Shown here: positions 1 through 5,970 of the stretch, one piece after another
Layout: the number at the start of each line of letters is the position of its first letter
Position numbering within the stretch: position 1 is the first letter of the stretch
Assembly (NCBI GenBank): GCA_003646305.1
Contig: QNFJ01000033.1
Coordinates: 1 to 13,910 of the forward strand
Direction: 5' to 3'
Length of the DNA stretch: 13,910 nt
Source: Gammaproteobacteria bacterium
Lineage (GTDB): Bacteria > Pseudomonadota > Gammaproteobacteria > Methylococcales > UBA2780
Position numbers and translations under genes: made by a program
Notes under the pieces: generated by a model
The model's database searches: none
What the model saw: only the letters and a program-made list of their open reading frames with translations
What the model was told of the DNA's origin: nothing

Positions 1-565
1 GCACAGAGCTTGTTAATGGGGCGCCAACCCCCTCCTCTTCAAGCTCACAAACAACACTGACAATATTCCGTAGACGCGCCTTTAAATCCAGATCATCACG
101 CTGAAGATTCTCAATCAATTGCAAGGTTCTTAATCTTTTAGGCCTTTCTGGAAGAATTATCGCTGGAATTTTTGACTGCTTTGCAACAATGGTCCCCCAA
201 TACCTTCTCTCTCCAGATTCAATCCTAAAGCCCTCCCCAAGCCTATAAATCCGAATAGGCTGCATTAAACCGTTAGCCTTAATGCTGTCTGCAAGATCTC
301 TCAGCTTGAGTAACGTTTTAATCCTCTCCTCTAAACCAGCCTCACTAGCTCTAGCCTCTTCTACATAATCAATATTCTGAAGCCACAACAACTCATCTTC
401 TGTAAGCCCCAAAAGGCGCGGATTTTCAGGGTCAGGCTTAATTTTTTCTATATCAACGCGCTCAACCAGAAACTCTTCTTCACCCAGCTCGCGATCCCGA
501 ACAGTCTCTGCTATTCCCTTAATCAAGCTTGAACCGCCACCAAATCTTTTTTTCTTATTTGCCAT
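1..565 (-). CDS. parB: ParB-family partition protein (3' end cut by window)
   Basis: This is the N-terminal 188 codons of a ParB/Spo0J-family DNA-binding protein, and the frame stays open to the window edge. I translated it from the ATG at 565. It begins MANKKKRFGGGSSLIKG, a basic and glycine-rich start typical of ParB. The hallmark ParB N-domain motifs are present: a KANGLMQPIRIY stretch (box I-like), the ESGERRYWGTIVA CTP/arginine patch (GERRY motif) and QLIENLQRDDL, which leads toward the helix-turn-helix. The start lies 3 bases after the parA stop, so the two genes are co-transcribed with parA first. By family knowledge ParB binds centromere sites and works with ParA to segregate the replicon. 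The helix-turn-helix and dimerisation parts lie outside the window. Confidence 0.88.
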   Translation of the reverse strand, partial: MANKKKRFGGGSSLIKGIAETVRDRELGEEEFLVERVDIEKIKPDPENPRLLGLTEDELLWLQNIDYVEEARASEAGLEERIKTLLKLRDLADSIKANGLMQPIRIYRLGEGFRIESGERRYWGTIVAKQSKIPAIILPERPKRLRTLQLIENLQRDDLDLKARLRNIVSVVCELEEEGVGAPLTSSV

Positions 566-568
566 AGT

Positions 569-1432
569 TTAATCTTCCTCGAACAAACGCTCTTCTATAT
601 ATTTACAAAACCGTTCAGCTTCAATTCTTGCAGGGTCCTTTACCTTTAATGAAAAAACTGATTTCGGGGCTGCATCGGGGTGATCTGACTCTGCAAAGGC
701 TATCCGCTGATGAAGAAGCATCGGTGTCAACAGTGCTTTAATCCCCTCATCTTCCTGCAAGGATCTTAATAACCCCTCATGAAGCGCCACTCCTTTTCTA
801 AAAGTGTTGGGCAATATACCCAGGATCTTTAGAGATTGATCTATTGGTCTTCGCCTGTTTTCACGCCGCCATAATTGAAGCATCCCATACAAGCCCTCAA
901 TCGATTGTGGCTCCATTGCAGTAGGGATGAGGATATGTGAAGCCGCCCGCATCGCACTGACCGTCAGCGGCCCCTTTGACGGGGAGGTATCAATCAAAAC
1001 AAGATCGTACTCGTTGCGGACATCTTCAAGAGCTAAAAAGTCATTAAGGCGATCATGCACCTTTGCCTTAACATCTGCCCGACTCACTAACTCCACATCC
1101 CTAAGTTTCTTTCCTTCGCCAGGCAAAATATCTAGGCTTTCAAGTTTGGTAGGGTAGGGGACGACTTCGCCTGAATAATAAATGTCCGCTGTAGAACTGC
1201 GGCCACTCCACTCCTCCTCATGATCATAGTCTGGGTGCAGTGGTGCCAGGATCCCGTCTTCTTCAGATGGATCATAATCCATATCAAGGAATCGTCTGGA
1301 AAAGTTGCACTGTGAATCCAGGTCAAGCGCTAAAACCCGTAATTTTTGTGCCGCAAAATACTCTGCCAATAAACGTGAAACCGTCGTCTTTCCAACACCA
1401 CCTTTATTTTGTACAACCGCCAATACCTTCAC
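569..1432 (-). CDS. parA: ParA-family partition ATPase
   Basis: This 287-residue protein is a deviant Walker-type ATPase for plasmid or chromid partition. The Walker A motif KGGVGKTT lies at residues 10-17 with the signature lysine. The A' motif LALDLDSQ is at 34-41, and the Walker B aspartate is D148 in LVLIDTSP. There is no long N-terminal helix-turn-helix, so it is the short, Soj/type Ib-like form, although its length is above the shortest members. It is followed after 3 bases by parB, which is the usual parAB order. The gene diverges from trfA, and the 139-base gap holds inverted repeats that may serve as an operator and/or centromere. By family knowledge ATP-bound ParA binds nucleoid DNA and ParB stimulates its ATPase activity. 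Confidence 0.92.
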   Translation of the reverse strand: MKVLAVVQNKGGVGKTTVSRLLAEYFAAQKLRVLALDLDSQCNFSRRFLDMDYDPSEEDGILAPLHPDYDHEEEWSGRSSTADIYYSGEVVPYPTKLESLDILPGEGKKLRDVELVSRADVKAKVHDRLNDFLALEDVRNEYDLVLIDTSPSKGPLTVSAMRAASHILIPTAMEPQSIEGLYGMLQLWRRENRRRPIDQSLKILGILPNTFRKGVALHEGLLRSLQEDEGIKALLTPMLLHQRIAFAESDHPDAAPKSVFSLKVKDPARIEAERFCKYIEERLFEED

Positions 1433-1454
1433 TAGCTCACTCCACTTTTATTGC

Positions 1455-1494
1455 AATGTAATACCATAATACATTAACAATATAATAATGTATT
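1455..1494. promoter_or_regulatory. Inverted repeats in the parA/trfA divergent promoter region
   Basis: A perfect 9-base inverted repeat, AATACATTA (1468-1476) and TAATGTATT (1486-1494), is separated by 9 bases. A third related half, AATGTAAT, sits at 1455-1462. These lie between the divergent parA and trfA starts. By analogy with other par loci they could be an operator for autorepression by ParA or ParB, or a parS-type centromere. The sequence does not tell which. Confidence 0.5.
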
Positions 1495-1521
1495 GCATTT
1501 TGCTTCTAGCCGTTTTATAGT
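1493..1521 (+). promoter_or_regulatory. Candidate trfA promoter
   Basis: TTGCAT (1493-1498) and TATAGT (1516-1521) are 17 bases apart, the optimal spacing. The -10 matches the sigma-70 consensus at 5 of 6 positions, but the -35 matches only its TTG. The -35 overlaps the right arm of the inverted repeat ending at 1494, so a protein bound there would block initiation at trfA. Confidence 0.35.
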
Positions 1522-1571
1522 CGCGTAAACATTGGCATCCCATGATTTACCTCTTTTTTGAGAAGCCCTTT

Positions 1572-2483
1572 ATGACGAAACAAAAGGAAAAAGAAATCGC
1601 CGCCCAGGATAAACTGCCCACCTTAGATGGGTCGCTAGAATCCTCAATCCGTCGACTAAATAAAGTACTCTTAACAAAACAGGCAAACACCACATCTATT
1701 GAGAAAAAAAGACCGGTCCAAAAAAGAGGGCAGGGTGGCAAAATTATTCAGCTACCTCTTTGGTCTGACTCAAGAAGAGGCATACCAAATGATCTGGTTA
1801 GGGGTGCTTTATTTACAGTAGGTAATTGCCGAACAGAAAGAGCCTTTAGAAAAAGCATGAGTATTGCCACACTAGGTGGCATAGATGTTACATATACAGG
1901 AGAAGAACTTCGTCAAGATGATGAAGATGTTTTCCTTCAACTCGTTCACCTTGCTCGCTTAATCCCTCTTGGCAGTTGCATCGAGTTCACTGCTCATTCA
2001 TTATTAAAATCTCTCAGTTGGGCAACAAACAAACCCTCATACGACCGCCTAAAAAGAACCATTCAACGACTCACGGCCACCGGGCTTGAGATCAGTACAA
2101 AAACAGGCGGTTATTCCGGATCATTAATTCGTGATTTTGAATGGCGAGAAGAAGATGGCACTTCATCTCGCACATGGAAAGTACGCTTAGAGCCTCGCAT
2201 AATTTCACTTTTCGGCCATGTAAAGTATTCCCAAATCGTTTGGGAAAAAAGGCTTCAACTCGGTAACCTCGCAAAGTGGTTACACTCTTTCTACTACTCT
2301 CACGCACAGCCCTTTCCTATGAAGGTGGAAACACTTCGCCAGCTTTGTGGTTCTACCACTAAAAGTAAGGCAAAGTTCAGACAATTGCTTAAAAGTGCGC
2401 TAAATGAGCTTATTTCGCTTGAATTTCTATCAAGTGCAAAGGTTAATTCTGAAGATGATAAGGTTTACGTAACACGTACCTAA
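1572..2483 (+). CDS. trfA: TrfA-family plasmid replication initiator
   Basis: This protein has 303 residues from the ATG at 1572. An upstream in-frame ATG at 1542 would add 10 residues, but only 1572 has a ribosome-binding sequence (GAGAAG at 1560-1565, 6 bases away). It aligns by eye with IncP TrfA through several blocks: IIQLPLWSDSRRGIPNDLVR, TYTGEELRQDDEDVFLQ, LARLIPLGSCIEFTAHSLLK, LAKWLHSFYYSHAQPFPMKV and ETLRQLCGS. By family knowledge TrfA binds iterons as a monomer through winged-helix domains, opens oriV, recruits helicase and limits copy number by handcuffing. The iteron array directly downstream supports the assignment. The N-terminal region of about 50 residues is lysine-rich and less conserved. 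Confidence 0.9.
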   Translation: MTKQKEKEIAAQDKLPTLDGSLESSIRRLNKVLLTKQANTTSIEKKRPVQKRGQGGKIIQLPLWSDSRRGIPNDLVRGALFTVGNCRTERAFRKSMSIATLGGIDVTYTGEELRQDDEDVFLQLVHLARLIPLGSCIEFTAHSLLKSLSWATNKPSYDRLKRTIQRLTATGLEISTKTGGYSGSLIRDFEWREEDGTSSRTWKVRLEPRIISLFGHVKYSQIVWEKRLQLGNLAKWLHSFYYSHAQPFPMKVETLRQLCGSTTKSKAKFRQLLKSALNELISLEFLSSAKVNSEDDKVYVTRT

Positions 2484-2567
2484 ACAATCGAAAGAAAAAG
2501 GCAGCACGCACCTATTTCATCAGCTCTAGACTATCTAATCCTGACTCACTTCTGCACAAGAACGCAA

Positions 2568-2741
2568 TTCGTATTATGAAGTATCCCCTATAAGAACAGG
2601 CAGTTACATGGAGTGCCATTCGTACATTGAGGTATTATGCGAGGTGAGAAGTAGATTATTGCCTATAAAGTTCGTTTATTGAGGTATTCATGATGGCGAC
2701 AGGGTTCACTCACTCTGACCTTATTCGTATATTGAAGTATT
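2568..2741. repeat. Iteron cluster A: four copies spaced 51-53 bases
   Basis: Four direct copies of an 18-base repeat with approximate consensus TTCGTNNATTGARGTATT lie at 2568-2585 (the most divergent), 2619-2636, 2671-2688 and 2724-2741. Start-to-start distances are 51, 52 and 53 bases, close to five helical turns, so all copies face the same side of the DNA. By analogy with the accessory RK2 iterons they probably act in copy-number control by TrfA rather than in opening the origin. Confidence 0.85.
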
Positions 2742-2774
2742 TCTAACATCAGATCATTCGATTAGAGGGCACAT

Positions 2775-2790
2775 TTGCCAAAATTGGCAA
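2775..2790. repeat. 16-base dyad inside the origin region
   Basis: TTGCCAAAATTGGCAA has 7-base perfect arms (TTGCCAA and TTGGCAA) around a 2-base AA centre. It lies between the two iteron clusters. Its size and symmetry look like the site of a dimeric DNA-binding protein. The binding partner is unknown. Confidence 0.45.
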
Positions 2791-2819
2791 TCAATACTCT
2801 CACAAACCCAGAAAAAAAT

Positions 2820-2828
2820 TTATACACT
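2820..2828 (+). promoter_or_regulatory. Near-consensus DnaA box
   Basis: TTATACACT fits the relaxed DnaA consensus TTWTNCACA at 8 of 9 positions. It sits upstream of the perfect box at 2932-2940 in the same origin region, which makes it plausible as a second, weaker site. On its own a 9-base match in A+T-rich DNA is weak evidence. Confidence 0.35.
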
Positions 2829-2931
2829 CGAATTTGAAATAGCTACGATTAAACCCCATTAGAATAAAGCTATTTATAACCAATAAGTTAGGCGCTAATG
2901 TCTAGAACAGCAAAGGCTTCAGCGTCAGACC

Positions 2932-2940
2932 TGTGGATAA
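2932..2940 (-). promoter_or_regulatory. Perfect DnaA box
   Basis: TGTGGATAA is the exact complement of the high-affinity DnaA box TTATCCACA. It lies 13 bases before the first iteron of cluster B, the expected place for host DnaA loading in a TrfA-type origin. Confidence 0.75.
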
Positions 2941-2953
2941 CTCAAAATAGTGA

Positions 2954-3058
2954 TTCGTTCAGTGAAGTACAGGATTTGTTCATCGAGGTAGGCCTCTTCG
3001 TCTATCCAGGTAGGTTTATTCGTTTAATGAAGTATGATTATTTGTTCATTGAAGTAGG
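2954..3058. repeat. Iteron cluster B: five copies spaced 21-22 bases
   Basis: Five direct copies related to cluster A lie at 2954-2971, 2975-2992, 2997-3014, 3019-3036 and 3041-3058. Start-to-start distances are 21, 22, 22 and 22, about two helical turns. Examples are TTCGTTCAGTGAAGTACA and TTTGTTCATTGAAGTAGG. RK2's core origin also has five iterons at 22-23 bp, so this is the likely TrfA assembly site for origin opening. A 66-codon open frame crossing these repeats (2898-3098) is not regarded as a gene. Confidence 0.88.
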
Positions 3059-3060
3059 TC

Positions 3061-3200
3061 CCTTGAACAATATAATCATAGTTATCAATGCATTGTAGGC
3101 ATAAATAGATTGGCTAATCTTTTATAATCTTTAATTAATCATTTATTAAAGAGAATTTTCTTTTCATTTATTCTTTTAACCCTGTTGGGAAACCAGTTAG
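3061..3200. other. A+T-rich putative DNA unwinding element
   Basis: The DNA after the last iteron is strongly A+T-rich. It contains three related repeats phased at 10-11 bases: TAATCTTT (3115-3122), TAATCTTT (3125-3132) and TAATCATTT (3136-3144). By analogy with the A+T-rich repeats of RK2 oriV, this is where TrfA and DnaA would melt the duplex. The remaining bases up to 3314 show no clear gene or terminator. Confidence 0.6.
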
Positions 3201-3314
3201 ATATAAGAATTTATCAAAATCTCACGCAATTTAGTAAGAGCAAGGGACTGGTATTTTATACCCACCAACGTGATAACATTAGCAATAATCTAACTAACAA
3301 ATGGTCAACTAATT

Positions 3315-3740
3315 ATGGCGCGCATAAAAATTGCTTACCCTGAAACAACTCTGTTTACACATGATTTATCTGTACGTGTTACCGATCTTAATTTTGCAGA
3401 TCACCTAGCACATGATAGCGTTATTTCTCTTCTTCATGAGGCACGTGCTCAATTTTTCGTGGCTAATAAAATGTCCGAACTAGATGTGGAAGGGGCCGGA
3501 ATTATCATGGCAGATATTGCAGTAAATTACCGTGGAGAGGCCTTTTTTGGGCAGATGTTAACTGTTGAAATTAGCCTTGGTGATTTTTCAGATAAAGGTT
3601 GTGATATCTTCTATCGAGTAACATGCAAAGAATCAGATAGCACTGTCGCTATTGCTAAAACAGGAATAGTTTTTATGAATTATCAAACGAGAAAGCTGGT
3701 TAGCGTTCCCAAATCATTTCTAAAAATTGCGGGGAAGTAG
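3315..3740 (+). CDS. Hotdog-fold acyl-CoA thioesterase (4HBT-like)
   Basis: This 141-residue protein has the size and pattern of single-domain 4-hydroxybenzoyl-CoA/YbgC-type thioesterases. It has an N-terminal strand, then VTDLNFADHLAHDSVISLLHEAR matching the usual D-x-N-x-x-x-H-x-x-x-x-x-x-x-x-x-x-EAR pattern around the long hotdog helix. The later ADIAVNYRGEAFFGQMLTVE strand is also typical. By family knowledge these enzymes hydrolyse acyl-CoA thioesters. The substrate cannot be read from sequence. Its place before the chn-like regulator suggests a role in releasing or recycling CoA from pathway intermediates, which is inference. No strong ribosome-binding sequence precedes the ATG, and the start is supported mainly by domain length. 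Confidence 0.75.
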   Translation: MARIKIAYPETTLFTHDLSVRVTDLNFADHLAHDSVISLLHEARAQFFVANKMSELDVEGAGIIMADIAVNYRGEAFFGQMLTVEISLGDFSDKGCDIFYRVTCKESDSTVAIAKTGIVFMNYQTRKLVSVPKSFLKIAGK

Positions 3741-3755
3741 GGGAGTAGCCCCTTT
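3739..3755 (+). terminator. Weak hairpin after the thioesterase gene
   Basis: AGGGG (3739-3743) and CCCCT (3749-3753) pair around a 5-base loop and are followed by only two further T residues. It overlaps the stop codon. It may attenuate read-through into the AraC-type gene, but it is too weak to call a full terminator. Confidence 0.25.
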
Positions 3756-3811
3756 CCAGCGCTATTGCACGAAGTGCCTAACCACTTACACTTAAGACTA
3801 ACGAAGGTTCT

Positions 3812-4699
3812 ATGAGTGATAATCTCGTAAAACCGAACCAATTACCGAGCTGGATACCCGGTAAGGTTACTTTTGACAGCGAAAAATGTGACTGGAAGGG
3901 GATGACAGTACGCGGTTATCGATATTCAGAAATGAGTGTCGACATACCTACAATGCGTGATTACCTGTTTGTTATCTATAAGGGTAACGCTGCAACAATG
4001 AGCAGGTGTTGTAGTGGGCCTTGGAAAGATTATCGTGTTGGCCCCGGTATTGTTTCAATACTCACACGGGCACAAGAGTCACAGTGGCGCTGGGACAAGC
4101 CCATTGATGTTTCTCACCTTTACCTGTCGCGTGACTCAATTGCCAGCGTGGCTGGTGAAGTCTTTGACCGTGATATTCGTGATATAGAGTTGAGTGACCG
4201 CGTTAAGGCTGAAGATACTGTTTTGCCCTCGTTGTTAAAAAACCTTGAGAATGAAGCCGCATCAGAAGCGTTAGGAGGAGAGCTCTATGTAGAGGCACTT
4301 AAAAACCAGGCCTGCATCCATATTCTGCGCCAGTATTCGAACGTGATATTTCGGGAAGTCTCTCATGGAGGGTTTAGTCCGGCGCAAAAACGGCTGCTCA
4401 GAGAATTGATAGAAGAGAATATTGATCTCAATATCACTTTGGCGGAATTGGCCGCTGCTGTTCAATTATCGGTTTTTCATTTCTGCCGCAAATTTGAAAA
4501 AGAATTTGGTTGTCCACCACACGCATTTATCATCAAGAAACGAGTTGAGCAGGCAACTCAATTACTATCGAACACATTGCTTCCGATCAAAGTTATCGCT
4601 GCTCAATGTGGGTTTTCAGACCAAAGCCATATGACTCGGCTATTTCGTAGATTTGTTGGTGTCACACCAGCAGTATTTCGTAAAGAGATGACCCGCTAA
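3812..4699 (+). CDS. AraC/XylS-family transcriptional regulator, candidate ChnR
   Basis: This 295-residue protein has a C-terminal AraC DNA-binding domain of about 100 residues (roughly 195-293). The first helix-turn-helix is around NITLAELAAAVQLSVFHFCR (from residue 207). The second is in the IKVIAAQCGFSDQSHMTRLF block, followed by the family's GVTPAVFRKE end. The N-terminal 190 residues would be the effector-sensing part and have no motif I recognise. A good AAGG ribosome-binding sequence lies 6 bases before the ATG. It lies directly upstream of, and in the same direction as, the esterase/monooxygenase operon, across a 331-base gap. In Acinetobacter the chn genes are controlled by the AraC-type activator ChnR, so this is likely the pathway activator. 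Orthology itself is inferred from context. Confidence 0.85.
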   Translation: MSDNLVKPNQLPSWIPGKVTFDSEKCDWKGMTVRGYRYSEMSVDIPTMRDYLFVIYKGNAATMSRCCSGPWKDYRVGPGIVSILTRAQESQWRWDKPIDVSHLYLSRDSIASVAGEVFDRDIRDIELSDRVKAEDTVLPSLLKNLENEAASEALGGELYVEALKNQACIHILRQYSNVIFREVSHGGFSPAQKRLLRELIEENIDLNITLAELAAAVQLSVFHFCRKFEKEFGCPPHAFIIKKRVEQATQLLSNTLLPIKVIAAQCGFSDQSHMTRLFRRFVGVTPAVFRKEMTR

Positions 4700-5030
4700 A
4701 GTTTATTCTATATTTCAGGTACCTAGCTCTAAGTTTTAGTAAACCCTCCCCTATTAATCTCCTAGCCTTGACAAGATACTACGATACCGCAGCAAGATTG
4801 TTCTAAAAAATGTTCAAAATCATTCTATAACTCTTTGAGCGTAGAGAATAACCTTATGTAGCTTGCTCACTACGCTGGGCTATTGAAAGTAAATGAAAAC
4901 GACGTCCAAAGCTTATAAAAGGCGGGCCCTGAGAAGGACAGGAAGCGGTTACTGACATATTCAATGGAGCTGCTTTATTAAGTTCTGACATCTTTCTCAG
5001 TGATACAAAATAAATGGGAGGGTAGAGTTA
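4700..5030 (+). promoter_or_regulatory. Regulatory intergenic region before the chnC-chnB operon
   Basis: This 331-base gap holds no gene. Possible AraC-type half sites are seen. CAAGAT occurs at 4772-4777 and 4793-4798, exactly 21 bases apart. TGTTC followed by an A-rich run occurs at 4799 and 4811, with a weaker CATTC at 4821. A TATAAC -10-like hexamer lies at 4826-4831 without a proper -35, as expected for an activator-dependent promoter. An alternative TATAAA lies at 4914-4919. A 7-base inverted repeat (AGCGTAG 4838-4844, CTACGCT 4870-4876) falls in the probable leader. A GGGAGG ribosome-binding sequence precedes the esterase start. Confidence 0.4.
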
Positions 5031-5930
5031 ATGACATCTAAAAAATCTGATTACCTACGAGCACTTTATCAAAACTGGAGTGACCGCATGGCTGCTAACC
5101 CCGAGATGGGGCTCGACGACATGCGTGCCTTATTTGACGAGTGGGGTAAGGCCACTTTTGAACCAGAAGATGTTACCTACAAAAACGATAATATTGCTGG
5201 TTTAGAGGTTATTTGGGCGCTTCCCATGAAGGCTGACAAATCAAAGGTGTTGATTTTCACACATGGAGGCGGGTTTGCGGTGGGCTCAGCAGCGAGTCAT
5301 CGAAAACTTGCTGGGCACATGGCAAAAGCTCTTGCTGCAACAGCTCTGATTTTAGATTATCGGTTGGCACCGGAGCAGCCGTTTCCTGCACAGATCGAAG
5401 ATAGTGTTGCAGTCTACAAAGAGCTACTTGAGCGTGGTACCAAGCCTGAAGATATAACGACAATTGGCGATTCTGCGGGCGGTAATCTGGCAGTTAGTAC
5501 AGTACTAAAATCCCGTGAATTGGGATTACCTCTACCAGGAAGTGTCATCGCTTTTTCTCCCTGGATTGATATGGAACTGAACGGTGCGACTCTGGATAGT
5601 AATGAGGCAACCGATGCGTTGGTCTGTCGACCTGTGCTCGAAGCAATGGTTGGAATGTTCCTGGGGGAGTCCGGTGTGGCTAACGATCCACTGGCTAATC
5701 CTTTACATGCTGACTTCTCTGATTTTCCACCAATCTATATCAATGCAGGGAGCGTTGAAACCCTTCTGGATGATGCACGCAGGCTCCACTCCAGAGTAAC
5801 CGATGCAGGTGTCAATTCGACGCTATCAGTGGTTGATGGGATGCAGCATGTCTTTCCTTTTTTGGCAGGACGTGCGCCAGAAGCAGATGAAGAGATACAA
5901 AAAATTGCTGCTTGGTACGCGGCACTATAA
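5031..5930 (+). CDS. chnC: HSL-family alpha/beta hydrolase, candidate epsilon-caprolactone hydrolase
   Basis: This 299-residue serine hydrolase belongs to the hormone-sensitive-lipase (GDXG) family. The oxyanion-hole motif HGGG is at residues 78-81, and the nucleophile is Ser148 in GDSAGG. The catalytic His273 is in GMQHVFP. The catalytic acid falls in ETLLDDA, residues 243-249. There is no signal peptide, so it is cytoplasmic. The start has a strong GGAGG sequence. The stop lies 40 bases before the Baeyer-Villiger monooxygenase gene, so the two are probably co-transcribed. In the cyclohexanone pathway the lactone made by the monooxygenase is opened to 6-hydroxyhexanoate by ChnC. That role is inferred from family plus neighbours, as HSL enzymes have broad ester specificity. 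Confidence 0.8.
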   Translation: MTSKKSDYLRALYQNWSDRMAANPEMGLDDMRALFDEWGKATFEPEDVTYKNDNIAGLEVIWALPMKADKSKVLIFTHGGGFAVGSAASHRKLAGHMAKALAATALILDYRLAPEQPFPAQIEDSVAVYKELLERGTKPEDITTIGDSAGGNLAVSTVLKSRELGLPLPGSVIAFSPWIDMELNGATLDSNEATDALVCRPVLEAMVGMFLGESGVANDPLANPLHADFSDFPPIYINAGSVETLLDDARRLHSRVTDAGVNSTLSVVDGMQHVFPFLAGRAPEADEEIQKIAAWYAAL

Positions 5931-5970
5931 AGATGAATTTTTAAAAAAATAAGATCGAGGAGATATATTA

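Larger units (their letters stand above)
2568..3170. other. Iteron-type plasmid replication origin (oriV)
   Basis: This gene-free stretch after trfA holds, in order: four widely spaced iterons (2568-2741), a 16-base dyad (2775-2790), a near-consensus DnaA box (2820-2828), a perfect DnaA box (2932-2940), five tightly phased iterons (2954-3058), and an A+T-rich segment with phased repeats (3115-3144). DnaA box, then five iterons at about 22 bp, then A+T-rich DNA is the order described for the RK2 minimal oriV. Together with the adjacent trfA this makes an origin the best reading. The boundaries are approximate. Confidence 0.85.

Noticed and set aside
1542..1571. Upstream ATG of trfA
   Set aside because: It has no ribosome-binding sequence and adds a hydrophobic 10-residue leader. 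The ATG at 1572 is preceded by GAGAAG at proper distance.
2568..3058. Repeat array considered as CRISPR
   Set aside because: The 18-base repeats are too short and divergent, and spacing of 3-4 or about 34 bases does not fit CRISPR spacers. They match plasmid iterons beside trfA.
2898..3098. 66-codon open frame on the plus strand
   Set aside because: It runs through the DnaA box and all five phased iterons. Its repeated amino-acid pattern only reflects the 22-base repeats, and it has no ribosome-binding sequence.
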